Shown piece by piece: positions 8,519 to 16,129 of a stretch of 64,000 nucleotides of DNA (position 1 is the stretch's first letter; each line of letters starts with the position of its first letter). The DNA is from Verrucomicrobiota bacterium (GTDB lineage Bacteria; Verrucomicrobiota; Kiritimatiellia; CAIQIC01; JAGNIJ01). The position numbers and the translations under genes were made by a program. Below the pieces are notes generated by a model. That model did not search any database and was not told where the DNA came from. It saw only the letters and a program-made list of their open reading frames with translations. The DNA is taken from positions 62,001 through 126,000 of the forward strand of contig JAKLGK010000003.1 of NCBI GenBank assembly GCA_022710725.1, written 5' to 3'.

Positions 8519-9399
8519 GCATCCAGAGCATGACAGGGCATGGGCGGGGCCAGGCGGCCCGCGGAGGGATCAGCGCGGAGGTGGAGGTCAACTCCGTCAA
8601 CCGCAAGCAGCTGGATTGCTCCGTCAGCCTGCCGCCCGTCCTGGGCGCGCTCGCGCCGCGTGTGGAGGAGGATATCCGGGGTGTTCTGTCCCGCGGGCGC
8701 GTCGGCGTGACGGTCGGCGTGCAGTGGTCCGCCGCGTGGCGTCGCAAGAGCCTGCGCGTGGACGAGGATCTGGCCGAGGCCTGCGTTCATGCCCTGCGGA
8801 AGACGGCGCGCCGCATCGGCCTGCGCGGCGATTTCAGTCCGGACGTGCTGCTCCAGCTTCCGGAGGTGGTGCGATTCGAGCCCGCGGCGCGCGAGGCGGA
8901 CCAGGCCTGGCCGGTGATCCGCGAGGCGCTCCGGCTTGCGCTGGGGGGACTCGTGCGGATGCGCGGACGGGAAGGGGCTGTTCTCCGGCGCGACATCGAG
9001 AAGCGCCTGAAGAGCATGGAGGCCGACCTGTCCGCCGTCCGGGCCCGGGCGCCAGAGGTGGTGAAGCAGTACCGCGCCAAGCTGGCGGCGCGGCTGCGCG
9101 ACGCCGGGTTCGACAAGGAAGCGGCCGACGAGCGCGTGCTTCGCGAACTGGCCCTCTTCGCGGACCGGGCGGACATCGCCGAGGAGTTGACGCGCCTGGC
9201 GAGCCACATCGGGCAGGCCCGCCGGATGCTTAGGGACGGGGGCGCGGCCGGCCGATCGCTGGATTTCCTGGCCCAGGAGATGCTGCGCGAGGCCGCGACC
9301 ATCGGGTCCAAGGCCAACGATGCCGCGATCGCGCGGCGCGTGGTGAATTTGAAAGCCGAACTGGAACGCCTACGAGAACAGGTGCAAAACATAGAATGA
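8515..9399 (+). CDS. YicC-family endoribonuclease-like protein
   Basis: A 294-residue member of the YicC/YloC family, reported to be RNA-acting. The N-terminus [14 protein letters not shown] is the hallmark motif, followed by [12 protein letters not shown]. The C-terminal DUF1732 region has [36 protein letters not shown] and [19 protein letters not shown]. It is followed directly by gmk with a 4-bp overlap, the usual yicC-gmk gene order of many bacteria. Expression is coupled to trpB by an ATGA overlap. Confidence 0.93.
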   Translation: MSIQSMTGHGRGQAARGGISAEVEVNSVNRKQLDCSVSLPPVLGALAPRVEEDIRGVLSRGRVGVTVGVQWSAAWRRKSLRVDEDLAEACVHALRKTARRIGLRGDFSPDVLLQLPEVVRFEPAAREADQAWPVIREALRLALGGLVRMRGREGAVLRRDIEKRLKSMEADLSAVRARAPEVVKQYRAKLAARLRDAGFDKEAADERVLRELALFADRADIAEELTRLASHIGQARRMLRDGGAAGRSLDFLAQEMLREAATIGSKANDAAIARRVVNLKAELERLREQVQNIE

Positions 9400-10016
9400 T
9401 CACGCTGCCCCGACATCCCCAGGTCTTTATCGTGTCCGCGCCTTCGGGCGCCGGGAAAACGACGCTCTGCGACAAGCTCTACGCCGAGTTCCCGTCCTTC
9501 TTCTACACCATCACCAGCACCACCCGCGCCCCGCGGGAGGGCGAGGTGGACGGAAAGAACTACTATTTCCTGACCCAGGAACAGTTCCAGCGGAAGCTGG
9601 CGGAGGGCGAATTTCTGGAGCACGCCATCGTGCACGGCAACCTGTACGGATCGCCTAAGACCCCTGTCGTCAAGGCGTTGGGCGAGGGCCGGGACGTCCT
9701 GATGAACCTGGACGTCCAGGGCGCGGCCGCCGTCCGGGAATACGCGCGGCGGGCGCCGGAGGGGGACCCGATGCGCATCGAGGTGGTGGATATCTTTGTC
9801 GTGCCGCCGTCCCTGGAGGTGCTCCGGAACCGGCTCACCAAGCGCGGCAAGGACACGGACGAGACCATCGCACGCCGGCTGAAGCAGGCCGAGAACGAGA
9901 TCGCACGGTGGACGGAGTACAAGTACATGGTGGTCAACGATGACCTCGCGGAGGCCTATGACAACCTGCGCGCGATCATCCTGGCCGAGCATCACCTGAT
10001 CCGCGGGGGAAAGTAG
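9396..10016 (+). CDS. gmk: Guanylate kinase
   Basis: It phosphorylates GMP to GDP. The 206 residues show the P-loop (VSAPSGAGKTTLCDKL), the GMP-binding region TSTTRAPREGEVDGKNYYF, EGEFLEHAIVHGNLYGSPK and DVQGAAAVRE, with the R-rich lid RNRLTKRGKDTDETIARRL. Only 6 bp separate it from coaC. The omega subunit gene rpoZ, often found between gmk and dfp, is missing here. Confidence 0.97.
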   Translation: MITLPRHPQVFIVSAPSGAGKTTLCDKLYAEFPSFFYTITSTTRAPREGEVDGKNYYFLTQEQFQRKLAEGEFLEHAIVHGNLYGSPKTPVVKALGEGRDVLMNLDVQGAAAVREYARRAPEGDPMRIEVVDIFVVPPSLEVLRNRLTKRGKDTDETIARRLKQAENEIARWTEYKYMVVNDDLAEAYDNLRAIILAEHHLIRGGK

Positions 10017-10022
10017 GGGGCC

Positions 10023-10559
10023 ATGGGCAAGCGCGTCGTGCTGGGGGTCACCGGGTCCATCGCCGCGTACAAGGCGGCGGAACTGGTTCGCCGGTTTACG
10101 GCGAAGTCGTGGGACGTCTGGGTCATGATGACCGAGGCGGCGACGAAATACGTCGGGCCGCTGACCTTCCACGCGCTCACCGGGCATCCCGTCGCGGCGG
10201 GGAAATGCGAGGCGACGCCGGCGTCGGTCTTCGAGCATCTGGACCTGGCGTCGTGCGACGCGCTCGCCATCGCGCCCTGCACCGCCAACGTGATCGCGAA
10301 GCTGGCCTGCGGCCTGGCGGACGATATCGTCACCGCGACCGCGCTCGCCTGCACGGCGCCGCTCGTCGTGGCCCCGGCGATGAACGAAAAGATGTGGAAG
10401 CATCCGGCGACACAGGCCAACCTGGCCACGCTCCGGCAGCGGGGCGTGAAGGTCATGGACGTTGGGCACGGCGAACTCGCGTGCGGCGTCGTGGGTGCGG
10501 GCCGGCTCGCAGACGTCGACGCGATCGTCGCGGAAGTCTCTCGCGCGCTGGGCGCATGA
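10023..10559 (+). CDS. coaC: Phosphopantothenoylcysteine decarboxylase (separate CoaC)
   Basis: This FMN-dependent flavoprotein makes 4'-phosphopantetheine for coenzyme A synthesis. The 178 residues start [20 protein letters not shown]. The active-site histidine is in [10 protein letters not shown], the substrate motif is APAMNEKMW and the redox cysteine segment is [13 protein letters not shown]. In most bacteria this domain is fused to CoaB; here a stop codon separates it from the next frame by an ATGA overlap (10556-10559). The two halves lie in the same order as in the fused protein. Confidence 0.93.
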   Translation: MGKRVVLGVTGSIAAYKAAELVRRFTAKSWDVWVMMTEAATKYVGPLTFHALTGHPVAAGKCEATPASVFEHLDLASCDALAIAPCTANVIAKLACGLADDIVTATALACTAPLVVAPAMNEKMWKHPATQANLATLRQRGVKVMDVGHGELACGVVGAGRLADVDAIVAEVSRALGA

Positions 10560-11221
10560 AGATCCTGGTGACAGCCGGTCCGACCCGCGAGGCCATTGAT
10601 CCTGTCCGCTTCATCAGCAACCGCTCGTCCGGGAAAATGGGGTATGCGATCGCTGCCGCAGCGGCCCATCGCGGTCACGAGGTCACCCTGGTCTCCGGCC
10701 CCGTATCATTGCAACCGGCTGCGAATATGAATGTTGTGAATGTCGTCACGGCAGATCAGATGCGCCTGGCCGTGCGACGCCACATCCGCTGGTGCGACGC
10801 ATTGGTCATGTCAGCGGCGGTCGCGGACTGGCGTCCGGCCGCAACGGCCGTAAAAAAAATCAAGAAGCGGAACCGTCGCGCGCTCTCGCTGAAACTCGTG
10901 CCCACGGTGGATATCTTACGGGACGTGCGCGCGCTCAAGGGCCGGCGGATATACGTCGGCTTTGCCGCCGAGACCGGAGCGCCGGAGAAAGACGCGCGGA
11001 GGAAACGGAAGGAAAAGGGGCTCGATCTCATCGTGGCCAACAATGTGTCGCGGCAGGACTCGGGGTTCGAGACCGACACCAACCGCGTGATCCTTCTCTC
11101 GGCGGACGGCGCGCGCGAGGCGTGGCCGCTGATGACCAAGGCGCGCGTGGGGGTTCGCCTCGTGCGCTGGATCGAGCAGCAGATGCTCGTACGCTTAAAA
11201 AAAGTTCACGATAAGCGTTGA
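10556..11221 (+). CDS. coaB: Phosphopantothenate-cysteine ligase (separate CoaB)
   Basis: It joins cysteine to 4'-phosphopantothenate in CoA synthesis. The 221 residues start [20 protein letters not shown] with the conserved SNRSSGKMG motif. [37 protein letters not shown] and [17 protein letters not shown] follow, all typical of the C-terminal half of Dfp. It is translated directly after coaC. The run of five As near the 3' end lies just before the promoter-like element at 11218. Confidence 0.93.
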   Translation: MKILVTAGPTREAIDPVRFISNRSSGKMGYAIAAAAAHRGHEVTLVSGPVSLQPAANMNVVNVVTADQMRLAVRRHIRWCDALVMSAAVADWRPAATAVKKIKKRNRRALSLKLVPTVDILRDVRALKGRRIYVGFAAETGAPEKDARRKRKEKGLDLIVANNVSRQDSGFETDTNRVILLSADGAREAWPLMTKARVGVRLVRWIEQQMLVRLKKVHDKR

Positions 11222-11246
11222 CGACACGGCGGAGGCGATTTATTTT
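11218..11246 (+). promoter_or_regulatory. Predicted promoter for the 11.25 kb RNA and micro-protein
   Basis: TTGACG (11218-11223), a 17-bp spacer and TATTTT (11241-11246), starting at the coaB stop. The inferred transcript would start near 11253. The box spacing and AT-rich -10 region stand out against the GC-rich background. Confidence 0.5.
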
Positions 11247-11252
11247 TCCAAT

Positions 11253-11512
11253 CGATGCAACGCGTTGACGGCATCCTGTTCTTTTTTAGATGAAGTCGGC
11301 GAGAGATCGGCGGCACTCCGATCTCCGTCGCGCAGGATCGGGAGAACGAACGGCAGGTCTTGTCTTGAGTCGGCGCCCTTATGCGGAGGAGGGGCCGAGG
11401 AGAGGTTGGCGCTGAAGATAGATGCCCTTCGAGGCGGGTTCACCCGCGTAAGAGGAATCGCGTAGGCAGCGCCGGCGGTCAACCAATCCCGGGACGGCAA
11501 CGCCCGGGGATG
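11253..11512 (+). ncRNA. Candidate structured RNA (6S-like RNA or long leader) upstream of a micro-protein
   Basis: About 260 bases lie between a promoter-like element and the micro-protein start codon, with no credible protein. Several helices can be drawn. GTTGAC (11264-11269) pairs with GTCAAC (11478-11483) to close the whole domain. GAGATCGG pairs with CCGATCTC near 11307-11330. GCGGG-UUCA-CCCGC is a tight hairpin near 11434-11447. ATCCCGGG pairs with CCCGGGGAT (about 11486-11512) just before the ribosome site. Segments such as GTCTTGAGTCGG and GGGTTCACCCGCGTAAG sit where 6S RNA has CCTGAGCCGAT and GGGTTCAAGGGTTAC, but the match is loose. It could equally be a regulatory leader. No covariance search was possible. 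Confidence 0.35.
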
Positions 11513-11529
11513 AAGGGGGGGAGATAGCA

Positions 11530-11589
11530 ATGGCAGCCAAGAAGAAAGCGGCGAAGAAACCCGCCAAGAAGAAAGCGGCGAAGAAGTAA
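11530..11589 (+). CDS. 19-residue Lys/Ala-rich micro-protein (histone H1-tail-like)
   Basis: The frame encodes MAAKKKAAKKPAKKKAAKK, then TAA. A strong purine-rich ribosome site (GGGGGGGAGATAG) precedes the ATG. The AAKKxAKK pattern is that of the C-terminal tails of bacterial histone H1-like proteins (Hc1/AlgP-type), which bind DNA or RNA nonspecifically. Here the tail is the entire protein. A structured leader lies before it and two hairpins after it. Short basic proteins like this occur in PVC bacteria; a nucleoid or RNA-binding role is inferred from composition only. Confidence 0.6.
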   Translation: MAAKKKAAKKPAKKKAAKK

Positions 11590-11605
11590 ATTCTTCTTCA
11601 TGGAA

Positions 11606-11625
11606 CCGGCTTTTCACCAAGCCGG
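11606..11625 (+). terminator. Hairpin downstream of the micro-protein
   Basis: CCGGCTT and AAGCCGG form a perfect 7-bp stem around a 6-nt loop 17 bp after the micro-protein stop. No T-run follows, so it may protect the 3' end of the RNA or pause transcription ahead of the stronger hairpin at 11648. Confidence 0.4.
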
Positions 11626-11647
11626 AAATCCAACAGAATTCGTATCT

Positions 11648-11697
11648 GAAATGGCGGTTCCTGTCACCGGAAAAATGGCAGGACCGCCATTTTCTTT
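11648..11697 (+). terminator. Rho-independent terminator after the micro-protein unit
   Basis: AAATGGCGGT(T)CCTG pairs with CAGGACCGCCATTT, about 14 base pairs with one bulged T and a 15-nt loop, followed by TCTTT. It separates the structured RNA/micro-protein unit from nrdR. Confidence 0.65.
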
Positions 11698-11718
11698 CCA
11701 AGATGGGCGAAGTTTCCC

Positions 11719-11748
11719 TTGACAGTCCCACATATGGTGTCCCATTCT
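11719..11748 (+). promoter_or_regulatory. Predicted promoter for nrdR
   Basis: A consensus TTGACA (11719-11724), an 18-bp spacer and CATTCT (11743-11748). The spacer holds CCCACATATGGTGT, which loosely resembles an NrdR box and would allow autoregulation, but only one degenerate copy is seen where known sites come in pairs. Confidence 0.4.
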
Positions 11749-11793
11749 TTAACCTAACCCAATGGAGAGGGGTTATCGAACGGGTGTGCAGCC

Positions 11794-12249
11794 ATGAGAT
11801 GTCCCAAGTGCGGCCAGCAGGAAGACAAGGTCATCGACAGCCGTTCCGTGCGGAATGGTGATGTCATACGGCGCCGCAGGGTGTGTCTCGGCTGCAGCCA
11901 CCGGTTCACCACGTACGAAGAGGTGATCAAGGCCCATCTCCGGGTCATCAAGCGCGACGGGCGCCACGAGGATTTCGACCGCCGGAAACTGGTCAACGGG
12001 GTGACGCGGGCCTGCGAGAAGCGGCCCATCAGCACCCAGCAGATCGAAACGCTGGTGGACGGAATCGCGGGGGAGTTGGAGAGCGAGTATGAGCGGGAGG
12101 TGCCGAGCACGGTCATCGGCAAGAAGGTGATGGACCGCCTGGAGAAACTCGACGAGGTGGCCTATGTCCGGTTCGCCTCGGTGTACCGGCGTTTCCGCGA
12201 TGTGAACCAGTTCTTGAGCGAAGTGGAAGGATTGATCGGGCGGCAATGA
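11794..12249 (+). CDS. nrdR: Transcriptional repressor NrdR
   Basis: A 151-residue regulator of ribonucleotide reductase genes that senses ATP/dATP. The N-terminal zinc ribbon MRCPKCGQQEDKVIDSR continues to CLGCSHRFTTYE, giving the two CxxC pairs. The ATP-cone follows (VIKRDGRHEDFDRRKLVNG to KKVMDRLEKLDEVAYVRFAS). Length and motifs fit the family exactly. It overlaps the next unknown gene by 4 bp. No nrd genes are in the window. Confidence 0.97.
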   Translation: MRCPKCGQQEDKVIDSRSVRNGDVIRRRRVCLGCSHRFTTYEEVIKAHLRVIKRDGRHEDFDRRKLVNGVTRACEKRPISTQQIETLVDGIAGELESEYEREVPSTVIGKKVMDRLEKLDEVAYVRFASVYRRFRDVNQFLSEVEGLIGRQ

Positions 12250-12860
12250 TCTGGACCTCGGCCACGAATGGAGAAGAATCCCTGGTCGGCGAACTTCGCG
12301 CCGAGGTGGCCCGCGTCGCGCCGGACGCGGACGAAGCGTCGGACGACGTGGCGCGCGGCGTTGCGGCCTTCTGGAGGGAGCGCTACGATCGGCAGTGGCT
12401 CTCCTCGGATTACGTCGAGCACCTGATCGCCGCCGCGTGGCGCGGCGTGGAGAATCCGGGTGGCCCCGGGTCCCCGGCCCGATCGCTCGAGGCCTGGCGG
12501 GGCCTGGCCTCGCGCCTGTATCGTTCGGCGGAATGGGCGGGCGGAGACCGCGTGTGGATCCTGGACCTGGGCAAGGTGGGCGGACTGCCGTGCTACCGGC
12601 TGGAGCTGTTGTGGTTCCCCGTCGTTCGACGGCTGATCGAGGACATGGCCGAATTGTGGGATGCGACCGGGGGCCACGGCGTGCTGGGCGTGGTCGGCGG
12701 CGTTCCCGCGGGGATCAGCGGCCGCGCGCTCCGGCGTTGGCGGGCGGACCTGGCCGGGCACGGCGAGGCGGTCCTGGCGCGCCTCCGCCGGCAGCGGGGC
12801 TGGGCGGAACTCCCGCGCCTCCTGTGGATGGACCCGGTCTCCGGCCATGCCGGAGATTGA
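12246..12860 (+). CDS. Unknown protein co-translated with nrdR
   Basis: A 204-residue protein starting MIWTSATNGEESLVGEL and ending LLWMDPVSGHAGD. It has no signal peptide or membrane helix. It is rich in Trp, Arg and Ala and has a hydrophobic core (YRLELLWFPVVRRLIEDMAEL, GVLGVVGGVP). I do not recognise a domain. The ATGA overlap with nrdR implies co-expression. A strong inverted repeat lies over its last codons. Confidence 0.6.
   Translation: MIWTSATNGEESLVGELRAEVARVAPDADEASDDVARGVAAFWRERYDRQWLSSDYVEHLIAAAWRGVENPGGPGSPARSLEAWRGLASRLYRSAEWAGGDRVWILDLGKVGGLPCYRLELLWFPVVRRLIEDMAELWDATGGHGVLGVVGGVPAGISGRALRRWRADLAGHGEAVLARLRRQRGWAELPRLLWMDPVSGHAGD
12838..12856 (+). terminator. Perfect hairpin over the 3' end of the unknown gene
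   Basis: TCTCCGGC and GCCGGAGA form a perfect 8-bp stem around a 3-nt loop. It spans the last codons of the preceding gene and abuts the TTGACA of the next promoter. There is no T-run, so it may be a Rho-assisted terminator or a transcript-end stabiliser. Confidence 0.4.
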
Positions 12861-12884
12861 CATCCGCGCGCTTTCTGTTATCTG
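12857..12884 (+). promoter_or_regulatory. Predicted promoter for the small basic protein
   Basis: Consensus TTGACA (12857-12862), a 16-bp spacer and TATCTG (12879-12884). It overlaps the upstream stop codon and leaves a leader of about 50 bases before ATG 12942. Confidence 0.45.
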
Positions 12885-12941
12885 TACGCCCTGCTAAAAA
12901 CAAAACGGGTCCGCGGGGACCGACAAAAGTAGGATGGCGGC

Positions 12942-13094
12942 ATGTCTCTTCACTCCAGTTGGAAGACCGGCAGCAAGATCGCGGCGAAACGGAACGTCCT
13001 GAAGCGGTTCGAGCGCATCGAATCGCTCAAGAAGGGCGGGAAGTGGAAAGACGGCGATCGCGCCTACGGCCTGCCCAAGACCAAGGGCACCTGA
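12942..13094 (+). CDS. Verrucomicrobia/Chlamydiae-type small basic protein
   Basis: A 50-residue protein starting MSLHSSWKTGSKIAAKRNVL and ending GDRAYGLPKTKGT. The MSLHSS start, the VLKRFERIESLKKGGKWKDGD core and the GLPK end match the small basic protein family that I recall as shared by Verrucomicrobia and Chlamydiae. It has about a dozen Lys/Arg residues and no membrane segment. Its cellular role is not known to me; nucleic-acid or ribosome association is plausible from charge. It has its own predicted promoter and an AGGATGG ribosome site. It is the strongest taxonomic marker in the window. Confidence 0.85.
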   Translation: MSLHSSWKTGSKIAAKRNVLKRFERIESLKKGGKWKDGDRAYGLPKTKGT

Positions 13095-13118
13095 CCTTTC
13101 GCGCGGGGCCGCCCCGGC

Positions 13119-13535
13119 TCACGCCATGTGCTGCACCAGGAAGTGCTCGCGGATGTAGTCCGTCGCGGTTTCCAGGTTCGGCAGGATCTTCGTGCAGAAC
13201 CGCACCATCCACGGGCTGCAGTCCTTGAAGGTGTAGGGCGAGAAGGCCACGACGAACTTGCCCAGGTTCTGCGAGGCAAAAAAGACCTCCATGGACGTCC
13301 CGACCGAGTTCTTGCTGTAATTGACCAGCAGGATGTCCGCGTCCCGGATGTCCTGCAGGTCGAACTCGACGATCTCGTTGGCGCTGTCCACTTCGCGGTC
13401 CTTGAAGTTCCGCCGCATGGGATCGAGCAGGATGAAATCCTGGCCGAATCGTTTCTTGGCCTCCTCGCGCCAGGCGCGCGCCAGGCCCTCGTGCTCGTCC
13501 ATGATCGGCCCGCAGAGGTAGATCTTCTTTTTCAT
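13119..13535 (-). CDS. Nucleoside 2-deoxyribosyltransferase-like protein
   Basis: A 138-residue protein starting MKKKIYLCGPIMDEHEGLA. The first strand and loop (IYLCGPI), the DIRDADILLVN segment and the nucleophile-region glutamate in GTSMEVFFASQ match the nucleoside 2-deoxyribosyltransferase fold. Such enzymes exchange or remove bases on deoxyribonucleosides or hydrolyse nucleotides; the exact substrate cannot be read here. The ATG at 13535 is chosen because GAGGAAC sits at ribosome-site distance and the fold starts immediately. It converges on the small basic protein gene and diverges from proS. Confidence 0.8.
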   Translation of the reverse strand: MKKKIYLCGPIMDEHEGLARAWREEAKKRFGQDFILLDPMRRNFKDREVDSANEIVEFDLQDIRDADILLVNYSKNSVGTSMEVFFASQNLGKFVVAFSPYTFKDCSPWMVRFCTKILPNLETATDYIREHFLVQHMA

Positions 13536-13602
13536 GGTGATGTTCCTCGGGGCGCGAAAATACCCGCCCCGCGGAACCGGCGCAATGGAAAAGAGCGGCG
13601 GG

Positions 13603-13622
13603 CCGCGCCGGCGCGGTTTTTT
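13603..13622 (+). terminator. GC palindrome with T-run upstream of proS
   Basis: CCGCGCCGGCGCGG (13603-13616) is a perfect palindrome able to fold as CCGCG, a CCGG loop and CGCGG, followed by six Ts. It looks like a plus-strand terminator but lies between two divergent genes. It may stop read-through from the small basic protein gene or act as an attenuator in the proS leader. Confidence 0.45.
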
Positions 13623-13699
13623 GTTGCGCTGGGGCTTCAAAACGGCGAAAACACCGCGCGAACGGGCGTCCGGCTGAAGCCGCAAACCCCTACCGAAGG

Positions 13700-15442
13700 A
13701 TGGATATCGTGCGCTGGTCCAGACAATTGATTCCGACATTGAGGGAAGTGCCGCAGGAAGCGGAGATCCCGAGCCATCAACTCATGCTGCGCGCCGGGCT
13801 GATCCGCAAGCTGGGCGCGGGCCTGTACACCTTCCTCCCGCTCGGCCTGCGCGCGCTGCGCAAGGTGGAGCGCATCGTCCGCGAGGAGATGAACCGCGCC
13901 GGCGCCCTGGAAATCCTGATGCCCGCGCTCCATCCAAAGGAGGTCTGGGAGCAGACCGGCCGTTACGAACTGCTCCGCGACGTGATGTTCAAGGTCAAGG
14001 ACCGCCAGCAGCGCGAGATGGTCCTCGGACCCACGCACGAGGAGATCGTGACCGACCTGGTCGCCCACGAGGTCAGTTCCTACCGGCAACTGCCCGTCAA
14101 TCTCTACCAGATCCAGACCAAGTTCCGGGACGAGATCCGGCCGCGCTTCGGGCTGATGCGGGCCAAGGAATTCATCATGAAGGACGGGTACAGCTTCGAC
14201 GCGGACCTGGACGGCGCCGAGAAAAGCTACCGGTCCATGTACGAGGCGTACCAGCGCGTCTTCCAGCGGTGCGGGCTGCGCGCCAAGATCGTCGAGGCGG
14301 ACACGGGGGCGATGGGCGGAAGCTCGTCGCACGAGTTCATGGTCCTGGCCGACTCGGGGGAGGACGGCCTGGTCGAGTGCGACGCCTGCTCCTACGCGGC
14401 CAACCTGGAGCGGGCGGAGAGCGTGCTCCGCTCGGCGCCGTCGTTCGCCGACGCGGAAAAGGACCCGGAAAAGATCGCGACGCCGGGCCTGCGCACGGTC
14501 GAGGAGGTGGCCGGCTTCTTCCAGTCGCCGCCCGCGCGCCTGATCAAGACGCTGATTTACGTGGCCGACGGCAAGCCGGTGGCGGCCCTCGTGCCCGGAA
14601 ACCGCGACGTCAACGAGATCAAGCTCCGGCGGGCGCTCGGCGCGAAGGCGCTGGAGCTGGCCGACGCGGCGACGATCGCGCGGGTCACCGGCGCGCCCGT
14701 GGGGTTCGCCGGGCCGGTCGGCCTGTCCATCCCGCTCGTGGTCGACGCCAAGCTCCGGGGCTACCGCGGCGCCGTCACCGGGGCGAACGAGGCGGACGCG
14801 CACCTGCGGAGCGTGGATATCGAGCGCGACGTGAAGGTGACGGAGTTCGCCGACATCAGCTTCGCGATCGAGGGCGACGGGTGCCCGCGCTGCGCGGGAA
14901 CGCTGCGGGCCAAGCGCGGCGTCGAGGTCGGGCACGTGTTCAAGCTCGGCACCAAGTACAGCGAGCAGCTGGGCGCCCTGTACCTGGGCGAGGATGGCCA
15001 GAAGCGGCCGTGCGTCATGGGCTGCTACGGCATCGGCGTCACGCGCACCCTGCAGGCGGTGATCGAGCAGAGCCACGACGACAATGGGATCATCTGGCCC
15101 GCGACGATTGCGCCGGCCGAGGTCGAGGTGCTGCTGATTAACGAGCAGCATGCGGCGAGCGTGGAGACGGCCGGGAAGCTCGTGGAGGGCTTGAAGAATG
15201 TCGGCATCGAGGTATTGTTTGATGAACGGGCGGAGCGCCCGGGCGTGAAGTTCAAGGACGCCGACCTGCTGGGGCTGCCGCTGCGGATCAACGTCGGCGA
15301 GCGGGGCCTCGCGAAGGGCTCGATCGAGCTGCGCGCGCGGCACAGCGGGGAGACCCTGGTGGTGCCCGTGGAATCGGCCGTGGAAACCGCGTGCGCGCGG
15401 CTGGCGGAACTCAAGCGCGCGTGCGCGCCCGGCGGGGAATGA
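13700..15442 (+). CDS. proS: Prolyl-tRNA synthetase (bacterial type)
   Basis: It charges tRNA-Pro. The 580 residues begin MDIVRWSRQLIPTLREVP. Class II motifs are RAGLIRKLGAGLYTFLPLG, the RFGLMRAKEFIMKDGYSF motif 2 region and CYGIGVTRTLQAV motif 3. An editing (INS/YbaK-like) domain sits between motifs 2 and 3 at about residues 240-390. The anticodon-binding domain ends the protein. The presence of the insertion and lack of a eukaryote-like C-terminal zinc domain mark the bacterial form. Confidence 0.97.
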   Translation: MDIVRWSRQLIPTLREVPQEAEIPSHQLMLRAGLIRKLGAGLYTFLPLGLRALRKVERIVREEMNRAGALEILMPALHPKEVWEQTGRYELLRDVMFKVKDRQQREMVLGPTHEEIVTDLVAHEVSSYRQLPVNLYQIQTKFRDEIRPRFGLMRAKEFIMKDGYSFDADLDGAEKSYRSMYEAYQRVFQRCGLRAKIVEADTGAMGGSSSHEFMVLADSGEDGLVECDACSYAANLERAESVLRSAPSFADAEKDPEKIATPGLRTVEEVAGFFQSPPARLIKTLIYVADGKPVAALVPGNRDVNEIKLRRALGAKALELADAATIARVTGAPVGFAGPVGLSIPLVVDAKLRGYRGAVTGANEADAHLRSVDIERDVKVTEFADISFAIEGDGCPRCAGTLRAKRGVEVGHVFKLGTKYSEQLGALYLGEDGQKRPCVMGCYGIGVTRTLQAVIEQSHDDNGIIWPATIAPAEVEVLLINEQHAASVETAGKLVEGLKNVGIEVLFDERAERPGVKFKDADLLGLPLRINVGERGLAKGSIELRARHSGETLVVPVESAVETACARLAELKRACAPGGE

Positions 15443-15464
15443 AGCGCGGCAGGAAGGAATAGGC

Positions 15465-15695
15465 ATGGCCCGTCGATATCATGTTCAAGGCTCGAAGCAT
15501 TTCCTGATCGCCGCGATCGTGCTGATGCTGTTGGGCCTCTGGTGCGTCCGGGACGGCTGGTTCCCGTCGGAAGCCGTTCGGGCCGAGAAGACCGCGCACG
15601 AACTGGCCAGTTTCATGCAGTTCAACAAAAGCCTGGCCCTCCTGCTGCTCGTGGGCTCCGTGATCTGCGGCTACATTCATACCGTGGTCCGGTGA
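15465..15695 (+). CDS. Small two-helix membrane protein
   Basis: A 76-residue protein (MARRYHVQGSKHFLIAAIVL) with two hydrophobic segments at about 14-28 and 57-72, separated by a charged loop containing EKTAHELASFMQFNK. A GGAAGGAA ribosome site precedes the ATG, 22 bp after proS. No family recognised. Confidence 0.6.
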   Translation: MARRYHVQGSKHFLIAAIVLMLLGLWCVRDGWFPSEAVRAEKTAHELASFMQFNKSLALLLLVGSVICGYIHTVVR

Positions 15696-15720
15696 GGCGT
15701 TTTCGGGACCGACTTTACCC

Positions 15721-15748
15721 TTGACCTGCGGGGTCCCGCGTTTATTAT
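15721..15748 (+). promoter_or_regulatory. Predicted promoter for the IHF/HU gene
   Basis: TTGACC (15721-15726), a 16-bp spacer and TATTAT (15743-15748), five of six -10 bases matching consensus. A leader of about 75 bases with GCCCGGCCGGGCC-type inverted repeats follows before ATG 15829. Confidence 0.55.
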
Positions 15749-15828
15749 CCTATGCTTGGGAAGCAGATAGCCGGGTGAAACGCCCGGCCGGGCCGGACAA
15801 CCCGGCGGGGCGAAGGAGCGCAGCAACT

Positions 15829-16110
15829 ATGACAAAGCGAGAGCTGGTGGTGCGGATTGCCGACGAGACGGGGCTCATCCAGCAGGATGTGTTTGCCGTG
15901 ATCCAGAAGACCCTCGACTACATCATCGAGGCCCTGAAGAAGGGTGACACGATCGAGTTCCGCAACTTCGGGGTGTTTGAGGTTCGCGAGCGCAAGTCGC
16001 GCATCGGCCGCAACCCCAATCGCCCGACCCAGGTGGTGACGATCCCGGCCCGCAAGGTGGTCAAGTTCAAGCCGGGTCGCATCATGAAGCAGTTGATCAC
16101 CGGGGCTTGA
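15829..16110 (+). CDS. HU/IHF-family DNA-binding protein
   Basis: A 93-residue nucleoid protein starting MTKRELVVRIADETGLIQQD. It shows the alpha-helical dimer base, the GDTIEFRNFGVFEVRERKSR saddle and the DNA-intercalating beta arm RIGRNPNRPTQVVTIPARK with its proline. The arm sequence RNPNRP is closer to IHF than to HU. The ATG at 15829 is preceded by GAAGGAG. It has its own promoter and precedes hisS by 19 bp. Confidence 0.93.
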   Translation: MTKRELVVRIADETGLIQQDVFAVIQKTLDYIIEALKKGDTIEFRNFGVFEVRERKSRIGRNPNRPTQVVTIPARKVVKFKPGRIMKQLITGA

Positions 16111-16129
16111 AGGCCGCGCCTGAAAGCTC

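Noticed and set aside
11240..11731. A 163-codon open frame on the minus strand over the structured RNA
   Set aside because: Composition is Ser/Pro/Arg-rich without motifs, and it runs antisense across a promoter, a micro-protein and two hairpins.
13637..15466. A 609-codon open frame on the minus strand
   Set aside because: It is the antisense shadow of proS, with low-complexity Ala/Arg/Asp/Val composition and no conserved motif.
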